NCBI GenBank assembly: GCA_965200035.1
Contig: OZ241334.1
Coordinates: forward strand, 1 to 64,000
Direction: 5' to 3'
From: UBA1952 sp965200035
Lineage (GTDB): Bacteria; Bacteroidota; Bacteroidia; Chitinophagales; Chitinophagaceae
Length of the DNA: 64,000 nt
In this document: positions 8,421 through 17,787 of the stretch, piece after piece
How positions within the stretch are numbered: position 1 is the first letter of the stretch
Layout of the letters: each line of letters begins with the position of its first letter
Position numbers and translations under genes: made by a program
The notes under the pieces: model-generated
Told to the model about the DNA's origin: nothing
The model's database searches: none
The model's input: the letters and a program-made list of their open reading frames with translations, nothing else

Positions 8421-11400
8421 ATGAGCCGATACCTACTCTTGCTGCTGTTGTTTTGCTGTGCCTTCCATACAAAGGCACAGCTGACCGTTATTGACCAAAA
8501 GGGATCAAAAATCATGGTTGACAGCAGCAAGTGGACACTTACTGGCACAAGCATCTACAATAAGAATGCCGGAAATGTAGGAATCGGTGCCAGCAGCCCT
8601 GCTTACAAGCTCGATGTAGCAGGTAAGATCCGGAATACGGACAGCTTTATTACGAACAGTGCACGTATCATTACCCTTACCTCAGGCAGTGTAAATGACA
8701 GTATCCTTACTGCCGACCCGGCTACGGGCATTGTACGAAGAATTGCCTTTACTACATTCAGCAGACCCGATTCCACAACGGCAGCCAATGGTCTGACCTT
8801 AAATGGAAAAACGGTACAACTGGGCGGTGCGCTGACTTCGGCAACGACCATCACAACAACAGCCGGCAATACCTTGGCCCTTGCGGGTCTCACCAGCGGC
8901 AATGTGGCTACAGATAGCATTCTGGTAGTAACGGCGGCCGGTATCGTCAAGCGGATCAACCCCGGACCAATCACTGGCAGGGCCGACTCGACTACCGCCA
9001 GTAATGGCCTCACGCTCAACGGAAAGGACGTACGGCTTGGCGGCAGCCTGACGCAGGCAACTACGGTAACGAGCAATAGCCAGACGCTTACATTCGCCAC
9101 CGGCGGCTCGGCGCTCAATGTTACCGGCCTTGCCAGCGGCTCAGTGGCAGATAGCTTTCTGGTAACAGATGCAATTACCGGACAGCTCAGACGCGTTGGC
9201 TATACAAGGGTGACCAGAAATGACTCGACCGCAGCCTCTAACGGACTGACCCTGAGTGGAAAGACGGTACAGTTGGGCGGCAACTTGGCACAGGCAACGA
9301 CTATTACGAGCAGCACTTTCCCACTAACGATCGCTACGGGCGGAACGGCGCTGAATGTTACCGGCCTCGCGAGTGGGACGATTACTGCAGATAGTCTGGT
9401 AACCACCAATAACAGCACTGGCAGGCTCAACCGTATCAGCCCGTCGGCCCTGGTCAACGCGCAGAACCTGAAAATAAGCAGCGGCCGGGTGAATACTATT
9501 CAGAACATTGATACTGCCAGCAGCCCGAAATTTTTGAACCTGACGCTTACTGATTTAAGCGCAACAGGCACGGGCGGCAGCGTGGCTGACGGCGGCGGCG
9601 CAGGCATTGTTGTCAACGATAATAATGGCTTATTGGGTACACAGTCAGGCACAGGAATTCTTTCAGATGATGGCTCCGGCTCGATCAACTATATAGATCC
9701 TTCCAGTTTTGTAACAAGCGCTGTAACTTCCCTGAGCGGTGGCAGTACCGGGTTGACGCCCAGCACTGCAACTACTGGTAATGTTACCTTAAGTGGTATG
9801 CTTAATCCTGCAAACGGCGGTACAGGGATGACCAGCATTCCCGGAAACGGAGCTTTGCCGGTTGGTAATGGCACTACTTACTCATTACTTGCGGCGGGGG
9901 CGAGCGGCACAGTGCTCAAAGGATCGGGCACTGGCAGTCTTCCTGTATATGGCGCCGTGTCGCTGACCGGCGATGTGGCCGGCACATTACCCATTGCCAG
10001 GGGCGGAACTAATAATACAATCGCCTATACGACAGGCAGTGTGGTATTCAGTGATGGTACCAAGCTCACCGAGCGAAATGCTCAGCTGTTTTGGGATAAT
10101 ACCAATTTTCGGCTGGGCATTGGCAAAGCAAACCCGATACAGGAGCTTGATGTAAACGGAGATATCCAATTCAACGGGGCGCTCATGGTAGGCCCATCCG
10201 GCGATCCCGGCTCCGCTACTTATGTATTGACCAGCCAGGGAGCAGGCTCTGCTCCTAAATGGGCACTGGCGCCGGGTGCAAGTGGCTCTACTGTCGGCAA
10301 TGGTCCCTGGCTCAGCGCCTATACCGGCGCCGCTGCCACAGATACGGCGACTAAGATCCATTTCGGGGGAGCCGGTGGTGTAGGTATCCAGAATTCGAAC
10401 CCTACTGCCCGGCTTGTGGTAGGCACAACGTTTACAGATGCCTTGGGAGGCAATGTGCAGATGAGCGCAACTGGCAATACAACTTCCGCAGCTTCTTTCA
10501 GCGGGTTTGTCCAGATATACCCTAAGACAGCCGGACAGACATCCCGGCTCATGCTTCCAAACATCGGTTATACCGGCGTAAATGGCAAGCTGGTTAATAA
10601 TACCAATTCGAGCCTGGAGCTTCAGAACTTCACCTCGCCCGACGGCGGCACGACACAGACACCCTTATCTGCGGTCAGCCTGGGCGGTACCAGTACCACA
10701 AATGGCACAGCCGCTTTCCTGATCAATAATACCACCCAACTGGTAACCAATTCAGACAGTACGAGGATCGCCGGAAAGCTCAGCCTTGCGAGTGATTTCA
10801 GGCCCGGAGGTAATGCCGGTACCGCAGGTCAGGTATTGCTCAGCCAAGGGCCGGGTCTTCCGCCCAAGTGGAATGCAACAAGCACACCTGATGCTACACC
10901 TGCCTCGACAGGTGCCGTGCAGCTTGCGGGCGATCTTAATGGCACCGGTACAACAGCCGCAGCTCCCCGGGTCGGCAGGCTGCAGGGAAATGCGGTCAGC
11001 GCCACTGCTCCAATCGCTAACCAGTTGCTGTCCTGGAATGCCACTACGGCGCAATGGGAACCGACGACCCTGCTCAATGCGCTCACCACAACGGTGGCTC
11101 AGGCCAACTCTGCTGTGACCTATATCAATGTCAGTGTGCTACAGTTTGATGCAGCGCCCGGGCGCACATACCGGGTAAAGCTTTGGATCGTATACAGTAC
11201 TGCAGCGACCACAACAGGCATACGCCTGGGACCAAATGCTTTCAGTGGCGGCAATATCTGGTACACGGTGCTGGCCAATTCCAGCACGACGGGGGCGCAG
11301 CAGCTATCCAGCTATAACGCAGCGACGCCGTTAGTATCCACAGCGTGCCGTGCGCTTACTGGGAATGTAGCTACTATCGAGGCCACAGTGCAGAATACCA

Positions 11401-11504
11401 GCGGGGCTGCCTCAACGGTCAGCTTCCAGTTTGCCAGTGAGATCGCTGCATCGGCCATCACCATTTTACCCGGCTCAAGGCTGGAATACGAAATCGTTAA
11501 CTAA
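8421..11504 (+). CDS. large secreted tail-fibre-like repeat protein
   Basis: 1027 residues. Signal peptide MSRYLLLLLLFCCAFHTKAQ. Near the N-terminus GNVGIGASSPAYKLDVAGKI, and at about residues 563-582 LGIGKANPIQELDVNGDI, are the 'GIGT.NP..LDV.G' motif seen in many Bacteroidota tail-fibre and adhesin-like proteins. Residues 113-343 hold three 70-80-residue repeats of the type DSTTAANGLTLNGKTVQLGG ... LTSGNVATDSILVV. Further on come TYVLTSQGAGSAPKW-type blocks typical of such proteins. The C-terminal about 130 residues form a different beta-rich domain ending in LPGSRLEYEIVN. No peptidase S74 chaperone or T9SS domain was recognised. Likely a filamentous surface protein in an operon with its neighbours. 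Confidence 0.7.
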   Translation: MSRYLLLLLLFCCAFHTKAQLTVIDQKGSKIMVDSSKWTLTGTSIYNKNAGNVGIGASSPAYKLDVAGKIRNTDSFITNSARIITLTSGSVNDSILTADPATGIVRRIAFTTFSRPDSTTAANGLTLNGKTVQLGGALTSATTITTTAGNTLALAGLTSGNVATDSILVVTAAGIVKRINPGPITGRADSTTASNGLTLNGKDVRLGGSLTQATTVTSNSQTLTFATGGSALNVTGLASGSVADSFLVTDAITGQLRRVGYTRVTRNDSTAASNGLTLSGKTVQLGGNLAQATTITSSTFPLTIATGGTALNVTGLASGTITADSLVTTNNSTGRLNRISPSALVNAQNLKISSGRVNTIQNIDTASSPKFLNLTLTDLSATGTGGSVADGGGAGIVVNDNNGLLGTQSGTGILSDDGSGSINYIDPSSFVTSAVTSLSGGSTGLTPSTATTGNVTLSGMLNPANGGTGMTSIPGNGALPVGNGTTYSLLAAGASGTVLKGSGTGSLPVYGAVSLTGDVAGTLPIARGGTNNTIAYTTGSVVFSDGTKLTERNAQLFWDNTNFRLGIGKANPIQELDVNGDIQFNGALMVGPSGDPGSATYVLTSQGAGSAPKWALAPGASGSTVGNGPWLSAYTGAAATDTATKIHFGGAGGVGIQNSNPTARLVVGTTFTDALGGNVQMSATGNTTSAASFSGFVQIYPKTAGQTSRLMLPNIGYTGVNGKLVNNTNSSLELQNFTSPDGGTTQTPLSAVSLGGTSTTNGTAAFLINNTTQLVTNSDSTRIAGKLSLASDFRPGGNAGTAGQVLLSQGPGLPPKWNATSTPDATPASTGAVQLAGDLNGTGTTAAAPRVGRLQGNAVSATAPIANQLLSWNATTAQWEPTTLLNALTTTVAQANSAVTYINVSVLQFDAAPGRTYRVKLWIVYSTAATTTGIRLGPNAFSGGNIWYTVLANSSTTGAQQLSSYNAATPLVSTACRALTGNVATIEATVQNTSGAASTVSFQFASEIAASAITILPGSRLEYEIVN

Positions 11505-11534
11505 GCGGCCAGACCCGCACATTATTTCCGCTTT

Positions 11535-13193
11535 ATGTTCTCCAGGCTTTATCAAATATCGCTTATGCTGGCGGCCCTGCTCATACCGGTCTGTGCTACC
11601 GCAGGCGAAGTAGAGATGCATAATACAGCGGAGCGGATCACCGGTACCTGGGGCAGCAGCGTTGCGACTATTATTCTCGGTCCTGCAGCGCACATCACTG
11701 TCGATGGTGACTGGTTCATCTCAGCAGCGCATATTTACATCCACCCAACAGCACATATCGACGGCGCCGGTGTAATCCATCTGATGAGCCCCGCAACTTA
11801 TGGTGCGGCATCCATGCCAACTACGCTTGACGCCGGTGGCGTGCTCATCGGCTGCCGGCTCAGCCTTGAAAATAACCATACTATTACCCTGGCCTACATT
11901 GATCCTGCGGTGCTCTATCCGGAAGCAGGATTTATAGATATGCACCCGAACGGCAGCGACAATCTGGTCATGGGCAATCGCCTGAATTTCGGCAATACCA
12001 ATGCCCACCTGCGCCTGAATGCCTCGGATCTGGTGTTTACCGCCGACACTATGGCCAACTTCAGCTATCAGGATCTGAATACAGCCGGTTACGCTCTGGA
12101 TCCTACACCACCTGCCAATGCATATCAGGCCTACGTAACGAGCAATGGGGCAACGGGCGGTGTGATCACCAAGCTGGGTCTGGCCGCCAACGAACATTTT
12201 CGTTATCCCTTAGGTCAAAGCGCCCCTTTGGCGGCTCCTTATGATTATACACCAGCCGATATCACCAATACTGGAACTGCTGCGCATGACTATAGCGTCC
12301 GGGTGACCAATTATGCAGAAAGCATACCTATCGAAGGCGCTGATCGCGGGATGGACCGTACCTGGGAGATTACAGCTGAAGATTCAGCCTCCGCACACAT
12401 CACCTTAACCCATAATGACGTCACGGGTATGAACATTGGCACAGACGGGAGCAATTTCAATCCTATGGCAGCATACATCACTCAGTACGATTCCACACAG
12501 GGTTGGTCGGTACAACAGGCCGTGGCTGACGGTGGCACGCCTGTCAATGTACTGAGCGGCACATTCACAGTGCCCCATGCAGGGAGCAGGCGTTTTTTCA
12601 GCAAGACGAGCGATATCCGTTATTCTCTGCCAGTAAAGCTGATCCGTTTTGATGCGGTAAAAACAAACAACGGCGCCTCTGCCCAACTTTTGTGGGAGAT
12701 TGCCGATGAAGGGGTGGGCGTACATTATGAAGTGCTGCGCAGCACGGATGGACGTAACTTTTTTACCACGATCGCACAGGTAAATGGAAGAGGAACTACC
12801 GGCAAGAATGGGCATTATGTGGCCTATGACTATGCGCCGGTTGCAGGCGATAATTTCTACTGCCTGAAGATCCTCGATGCCTCCGGTCATTTTCAACTCA
12901 GCAATGTACGAAAGGTCCGGTTTGAAGATATCGGCTTTGAGCGCGCCGTCGTTGCACCTAATCCACTGACAGTTGAATCGAAGCTGATTATACGCGTGCG
13001 CGAAGAACAGCAGGTGCAGTATTCTATTGTCACGGTATCCGGAACGGTTATGCTCTCGGGTAGTATAAATGCAACTGCAGGCGAGGCCAGCTATACGGTC
13101 CGAAATCTGGATCTGCTGCCAGCCGGAACTTACCTCCTGAAGATACACGGCACATTACTCAGAGAATCGCTGAAGCTGTTAAAAAGGGAATAA
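11535..13193 (+). CDS. secreted protein with T9SS type A sorting domain
   Basis: 552 residues. Signal peptide MFSRLYQISLMLAALLIPVCATA. The N-terminal 200 residues (TWGSSVATIILGPAAHITVD, HPTAHIDGAGVIHLMSPATY) look like right-handed beta-helix or similar repetitive beta structure. A block near residue 370 (SLPVKLIRFDAVKTNNGASA ... HYEVLRSTDGRNF) is the usual linker domain before sorting signals. The last about 80 residues (VVAPNPLTVESKLII ... LLPAGTYLLKI) are a T9SS type A C-terminal sorting domain, directing outer-membrane secretion and surface attachment. Last gene of the four-gene surface set, 30 bp after the 1027-residue protein. Confidence 0.75.
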   Translation: MFSRLYQISLMLAALLIPVCATAGEVEMHNTAERITGTWGSSVATIILGPAAHITVDGDWFISAAHIYIHPTAHIDGAGVIHLMSPATYGAASMPTTLDAGGVLIGCRLSLENNHTITLAYIDPAVLYPEAGFIDMHPNGSDNLVMGNRLNFGNTNAHLRLNASDLVFTADTMANFSYQDLNTAGYALDPTPPANAYQAYVTSNGATGGVITKLGLAANEHFRYPLGQSAPLAAPYDYTPADITNTGTAAHDYSVRVTNYAESIPIEGADRGMDRTWEITAEDSASAHITLTHNDVTGMNIGTDGSNFNPMAAYITQYDSTQGWSVQQAVADGGTPVNVLSGTFTVPHAGSRRFFSKTSDIRYSLPVKLIRFDAVKTNNGASAQLLWEIADEGVGVHYEVLRSTDGRNFFTTIAQVNGRGTTGKNGHYVAYDYAPVAGDNFYCLKILDASGHFQLSNVRKVRFEDIGFERAVVAPNPLTVESKLIIRVREEQQVQYSIVTVSGTVMLSGSINATAGEASYTVRNLDLLPAGTYLLKIHGTLLRESLKLLKRE

Positions 13194-13444
13194 CGTTTGG
13201 CTTGCAGGCAAGTTATCCTTGAAATTGATCTGCTTTAATCGCTTTCCAAAGATTGGGTTCCGGATTTCTGATTTACCCGGCTTGGAATAAAATACCAATT
13301 TCCTGAAGAATATCTTGGTGTGAAGATCATTAATCGCCCCAAAGAGCTGACTGTTTTCTAATTGTATTATACTTCATCATTCAAAGTGTAGAAAGATAGT
13401 TGGCACTTGGGTTGCCCGGATTAAGAATCCATTTTTGCAGTATG

Positions 13445-13473
13445 CCGTCTCCCGCTACCGGCTCGTGAGACGG
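13445..13473. other. inverted repeat downstream of sensor kinase gene
   Basis: CCGTCTC and GAGACGG arms of 7 bp enclose a 15-nt loop just after the stop of the kinase gene on the - strand. No T-run follows on either side, so it is only a weak terminator candidate. The rest of the 283-bp spacer from 13194 shows nothing else. Confidence 0.3.
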
Positions 13474-13476
13474 TGA

Positions 13477-14532
13477 TTATGTAAGCTGAATGTTCAGGAT
13501 GACTTCAAAAGTCGTTGCATCGTGGCGGATACTCAGCGAATGCTTATCGGGATAAAGAAGCGCCAGCCGGCGCCGCACGTTCCGTAGACCGAGGCCGCCA
13601 GCGCCTTCCCTGGGTAAAAAATCGCTTACTTTATCGCAGGTGTTGAATATGCGCACTGTAAATTCATCATTGGCTGTATGCAGCGCTATATGCAGCTTAT
13701 TACTTGCCGTATCTTTATGATGAGAGATATACTTAAATGCATTTTCCATCAGGGGCAGAATAAGCAACGGCGCAATTTTATAATGTACAGGCCCGTCCGG
13801 TCCGGTCAATACTACATTTGTTTCAGGCTCCATCCGTAGTCTCTGTACCGACACATAGTTTTCAATATAGGCAATTTCCCTCTGAAGGCTTATCATATCG
13901 GACGTACACTCATAAAGCTGGTACCGCAGCAGCTCGGAGAGCTTTTCGATGGAGCTGCGCGCATCGGTGTTATCATGATGTATCTGGAAGTAGATCGTAT
14001 TAAGTACATTGAAAAGAAAATGCGGATTTATCTGGGAGCGCAGGAATGCCAGCTCATTGCTCTGCCGGTCTGCCTCGGCTACATTCAGGCGAATTTCCAT
14101 ACGAAAGCTATCTGCAATAATTTTTATCGCGCAGCTGATGGCGATTACAACAATATTGGTGACAAAGATGATAGACCAGAAATAAGCAATATGCAGCGCA
14201 CTGCGAAAGATCATCCTTCCGGTCATAGCATAATAAAAAGAGCCGGCAATAATGAGCGTAGCCGCGGAATTGATGATCGCTACAAGCAAAAGCGCTCCTG
14301 AAAATGCGCCGATCCGTTTCTGGTACAATAAATGTGGCACCAGCCTGTACGCTCCATAATAGGCCGGCAGGGCGCACAGAGCCGTTACCAGCAAAGTGGC
14401 TACCCATTGCTGCAGGATGGACGCGCGGGGATCATAATAAATCACCTGGATAAGCAGGGAAAGCATGAGCCAGGCAAGGATATGAAATCCTTTGAACCGG
14501 ATAAATCCTCTTTTAATCTGCTCGATGGACAT
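13477..14532 (-). CDS. LytS/YehU-type sensor histidine kinase
   Basis: 351 residues. Four membrane helices (about residues 17-33, 43-62, 76-97, 113-138) are followed by a cytoplasmic His_kinase domain. The phospho-acceptor region is LRSQINPHFLFNVLNTIY with His171. The N box is LPLMENAFKY with Asn264. The glycine-rich ATP-lid region is EGAGGLGLRNVRRRL at about 309-323. This is the LytS class that normally pairs with a LytTR response regulator. No regulator gene is adjacent, so it is an orphan here. It diverges from the secreted protein gene at 14685; the shared spacer holds two 10-bp direct repeats 21 bp apart, a layout expected of a LytTR operator. The signal sensed is unknown. Confidence 0.85.
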   Translation of the reverse strand: MSIEQIKRGFIRFKGFHILAWLMLSLLIQVIYYDPRASILQQWVATLLVTALCALPAYYGAYRLVPHLLYQKRIGAFSGALLLVAIINSAATLIIAGSFYYAMTGRMIFRSALHIAYFWSIIFVTNIVVIAISCAIKIIADSFRMEIRLNVAEADRQSNELAFLRSQINPHFLFNVLNTIYFQIHHDNTDARSSIEKLSELLRYQLYECTSDMISLQREIAYIENYVSVQRLRMEPETNVVLTGPDGPVHYKIAPLLILPLMENAFKYISHHKDTASNKLHIALHTANDEFTVRIFNTCDKVSDFLPREGAGGLGLRNVRRRLALLYPDKHSLSIRHDATTFEVILNIQLT

Positions 14533-14594
14533 GCCTTTTTTATTGCTGAGTGACGGAACAAATTACGGCAAAGCCTCCTTTCCTGTATTTCCTG

Positions 14595-14625
14595 TTGTGG
14601 AGTATTAAAGTGCTCTTGTGGAGTA
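14595..14625 (+). promoter_or_regulatory. putative operator: TTGTGGAGTA direct repeats, 21-bp period
   Basis: TTGTGGAGTA occurs at 14595-14604 and 14616-14625, so the copies start 21 bp apart, two helical turns. The pair lies between the divergent kinase and secreted-protein genes, 60-63 bp from each start. The same arrangement, with the spacer TTAAAGTGCTC also conserved, occurs at 17481-17511 on the other strand. LytTR regulators bind paired direct repeats of about this spacing; that link is inference. Confidence 0.5.
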
Positions 14626-14684
14626 ATTGGCCTCTTTAGTGTAATGTTTCACATTCCGGTCTTTTCAGCGGGTAAGTTTACGCC

Positions 14685-16106
14685 ATGCAACCATTAAATG
14701 CCCTATTTATGTTCCGTTATTTACCATACAGTATTGCAGCCGTATTTATCCTGTTTATCACTGCCGATGTTCGCGCACAGCAGACAGGCCCAGGCAGGCT
14801 GACAGCCCGTTACAACGGCCAGATAACGATTAACGACGGCACGCCCCTGCAACTCATCGGCGTCCCGGATTCTATGAGCTATACGTACTCCGGCACGCGG
14901 CGCAATTATGATATGGCCACGACTTATACTGTCGATACAGTAAGCCATACTTATCACATCACCGCTTATGAAACACATACCTACACTGCCGGCGACAGTC
15001 TGCTGACAGATATTTATCAGATGGCAAATAACGGAACGGCTGTAAATTACTCCCGCAACAGCTATGCTTACGATGCGGCGGGTAATGATACGCTCTACAC
15101 TGCCGAAACCTGGAACACAGCCACGTCGGCGTGGGTCAACAGTAACCGAAGTAGCTATACTTATAATGTAGCCGGGCAGAAAACAGGCTGGCTGCTTCAG
15201 TCATGGGATGCTGCCGGCAATGTGTGGCGGAACGATATTCGCCATGGCTACGAATACGATGCCTTGGGAAATGATACCACCGATGTGCGCCAGAACTGGA
15301 ACACATCTGCCAATAGCTGGAAGAATATAAGCTATACAAAAACTGTATTGACCAGTTTCAACAAGATCGGCTACATCAAAAGCCAGCGATGGAATGATAC
15401 CGCCGCTATATGGAAAGACAGCTTCATGCTGAGCAATTATTACAATGGCAGCAACCAGCTGCTTGCCAGCGCTTATGGCCCAATATATGCCGGTACAATC
15501 ACTGTATTGGATAGCATTTATAACATTGCCATGAATACTGCCGGGTCGCCGCTGACCAGAATTTTATATCAAAAAGATGTATCAGGCAGCTTTAATAATC
15601 CTTACCGGGGCATTAACCGCTACATCTACACCTACGATGCGGCTGGCCATGTGCTGACGAACGAGATAGATTATTTAGATGCAAATTTCAATTCCGTAAA
15701 CTCAATGACTGGCATGAGCCAATACAACAGCGCAGGGCAGATCACCCTTGATGGAAGCGTATTCCAGATAGATCAGGGGACATTCGGGCGATACCATAAA
15801 GTTTACTATTACGAGCAATCAACCACATCTGTTGGCAACCAAGCGAATGCCGCAATGCCATCAATAAGCATTTACCCGTCACCGGCTGCCCGCTATTTCA
15901 CTGTAGCGGTGGATAAGCCTTTAGCGGGTGCGATAACAGGCACCATTTGCGATATTACAGGAAAGACATGGAAACAATGGAGCGGGCTGGCCAACGCAGG
16001 CTATAGCAGACAAGTAGATGTATCAGACCTGCCGGCCGGTCTTTATAATGTACGATTAAGCGGAAGTGGATTTACAGGCAGTAAAATGATTGTGGTGGTA
16101 CATTAA
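14685..16106 (+). CDS. secreted protein with YD-like repeats and T9SS sorting domain
   Basis: 473 residues. The signal peptide lies after MFRYLPYSIAAVFILF with cleavage near VRAQ; either ATG 14685 or ATG 14709 could start it. The middle carries repeats of about 40-45 residues with alternating 'YTYNVAGQKT' or 'YEYDALGNDT' and 'WNTATSAWVN'-type segments, resembling YD/RHS-like strands found in many Bacteroidota secreted proteins. The C-terminus (ISIYPSPAARYFTVAVDKPL ... LPAGLYNVRLSG) is a T9SS type A sorting domain. The upstream region has the paired 21-bp-spaced direct repeats, suggesting control with the divergent kinase. Function unknown; a surface or secreted protein. Confidence 0.75.
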   Translation: MQPLNALFMFRYLPYSIAAVFILFITADVRAQQTGPGRLTARYNGQITINDGTPLQLIGVPDSMSYTYSGTRRNYDMATTYTVDTVSHTYHITAYETHTYTAGDSLLTDIYQMANNGTAVNYSRNSYAYDAAGNDTLYTAETWNTATSAWVNSNRSSYTYNVAGQKTGWLLQSWDAAGNVWRNDIRHGYEYDALGNDTTDVRQNWNTSANSWKNISYTKTVLTSFNKIGYIKSQRWNDTAAIWKDSFMLSNYYNGSNQLLASAYGPIYAGTITVLDSIYNIAMNTAGSPLTRILYQKDVSGSFNNPYRGINRYIYTYDAAGHVLTNEIDYLDANFNSVNSMTGMSQYNSAGQITLDGSVFQIDQGTFGRYHKVYYYEQSTTSVGNQANAAMPSISIYPSPAARYFTVAVDKPLAGAITGTICDITGKTWKQWSGLANAGYSRQVDVSDLPAGLYNVRLSGSGFTGSKMIVVVH

Positions 16107-16261
16107 AACAACTGCTTATTCCTGTGTTATATATGGCGGCAACATGCTGAAAAGCTTATTCCTTCATCAGCTTTCTTCACAACGCGTAAAAGTTCCCTAA
16201 CCGCTGCTCAGGGCAATAAAATACAGGATGGGAGACAGCTTGAAATATCCATGCTGTACAT

Positions 16262-16540
16262 TGCTTTATACTCCAGCAACCATCCGTCCGTACGCCGGAT
16301 AGATCGCTGCATCAAGCGGAATCAGTGAAGTAAACTTTGTTGTGATAGTCAAAGAAGTAGGCAGGGCTTGGACGATTAATAATGTGCATAATGCGCGGGT
16401 CAATATTCTTAAACACCATCGTTCCGGCAGGTGTGCCATCCGGAAATCCACGGCTCGGTCCATATGCATCATGAGCTACGCTTAAATAGACCTTGCCATG
16501 ATATTCGGTGAAGCCGCCGGGATTGGAGTTTCCGGTTGGG
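16262..16540 (-). pseudogene. remnant of an ELWxxDGT-type repeat protein
   Basis: On the - strand the frame reads YHGKVYLSVAHDAYG, GFPDGTPAGTMVFKNIDPR, then FFDYHNKVYFTDSA, stop, CSDLSGVRTDGCW. This matches the pattern of ELWxxDGT repeats ('..G.ELW.TDGT..GT.LVKDI') but lacks a start and signal peptide and contains an in-frame TGA. About two repeat units survive of proteins that usually have many. It seems to be the debris of a surface-protein gene next to another damaged one. Confidence 0.45.
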
Positions 16541-16648
16541 GTTTATCTCAGCAAAGTGAAACCTATGCGTCCGCGCTAAATTCAGACAGAGTAGCAAGCA
16601 GTAAAAAAGACTTAAAAATTTAGATAGCTAAGGCTGTTTCTGAAAAGA

Positions 16649-17407
16649 TTACTGCTGAATGACCACTTGTCTTGCTGCCTGCATATCATCCGTGCTTATG
16701 CGTAGCTGATAGAGTCCGTTGCACAATACATTGCTTAGCAGAATCTCTTTGGAAAAATGCAAACCGGAAGGCTGCAGCGTAGTAACATAAACACATTGCC
16801 CAAGGCTGTTATATAACGCGATATTTATTGGCATTCCGGTATGCTGTGCATCAATATTATCTTCAATAGTAAAGTTGACTCTAGTAGGATTCGGATAAAG
16901 AGATATATTCCCTGCCCATGCACCAAAAACAGCGCCGATTTCCTGAGGTGTACCATTATCCGAGATCTTTGTCAGAACGGCATCCGAATTTCCCCCGCCA
17001 AATGTATTTTGAAAGCCGCCTGTAGTAGCCAGAAATGTTGTCCTGACAAGGCCGGAGAGGTATAAATTACCGGCGCCGTCCGCCGCACAGCTCGTAGCAA
17101 TTAAAGGGTCATCGCTGCCGATATTATAGTAGCTTCCCCAAAGGCGGGCGCCGGTGGCGTTGAATTTTGCCACGTAACCCGCTGAAATGCCTGGCAGCGT
17201 GTTCAGGAAGCCGCCGGCTGTTATGCCGGTCATCGAGCCCGTACCGCCTGACAGATAGATATTTCCGGATGCATCTGTTACGCAAGAGTGTGCCGCATCA
17301 TCATCCGGGCCGCCATAATAGGTGGCTCATTGCCGGGTGCCGGCTGAAGTCAGGGCACACGATGCAATTATGATAAGGTATTTCCTGAGTTTGGCCGGCG
17401 TGTTCAA
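16649..17407 (-). pseudogene. SBBP-type beta-propeller T9SS protein with nonsense codon
   Basis: A TTG at 17407 could start a signal peptide (KLRKYLIIIASCALTSAG) that runs into RQ-TGA-ATYYGGPDDDAAHSCV; the TGA is at 17327-17329. SBBP-type proteins normally read 'RQWATYYGG', so a TGG to TGA change would explain the stop. Downstream about three repeats of the form TDASGNIYLSG...GGFLNT survive, then a T9SS type A sorting domain (LYPNPTRVNFTI ... LCNGLYQLRIS). Family members usually have more repeats. The stop-free part from an internal ATG (17233) would lack a signal peptide. The upstream putative operator at 17481-17511 is intact. A single sequencing error cannot be excluded. Confidence 0.6.
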
Positions 17408-17480
17408 ACATGATAGATTATTACTTAAACATACCTCATGTCCCGGTCGTGAAAATAGATATTACGCAAGAGACGCCTTT

Positions 17481-17511
17481 TACTCCACGAGAGCACTTTA
17501 ATACTTTACAA
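17481..17511 (-). promoter_or_regulatory. putative operator, second copy of the 21-bp-spaced direct repeats
   Basis: On the - strand TTGTAAAGTA (17511-17502) and TCGTGGAGTA (17490-17481) start 21 bp apart, with TTAAAGTGCTC between them exactly as at 14595-14625. It lies about 75 bp upstream of the broken SBBP-type gene. Two copies in the same position relative to T9SS protein genes argue for a shared regulator. Confidence 0.5.
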
Positions 17512-17613
17512 GAGCATGGGCCGAACTCTACTCTCGTGCTATTATTTGATAAAAAAAAGAGAATGGTTTGCTCTTTAACATGAATTTGTAGTAACAAAAT
17601 CGCAGGCAAAAAC

Positions 17614-17640
17614 AAAAGCCACCGATAATCAGTGGCTTTT
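17614..17640 (-). terminator. rho-independent terminator of tRNA-Arg
   Basis: Arms AAAGCCAC and GTGGCTTT (17615-17622 with 17632-17639) enclose a 9-nt loop. On the - strand the hairpin is followed by TTTTGTTTTTG. It starts about 10 bp past the 3' end of the tRNA. Confidence 0.65.
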
Positions 17641-17649
17641 TATATCAGG

Positions 17650-17723
<74 letters not shown>

Positions 17724-17787
17724 CTTGCTTTTAAGAGCGGCAAAGCTAAAAAAAATCGGGCATTTAGCAGCAGTCTTCAGAATTTCT

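Noticed and set aside
9987..11089. Long - strand open frames inside the 1027-residue repeat protein
   Set aside because: They are antisense shadows of a GC-rich repetitive gene; no start context or family.
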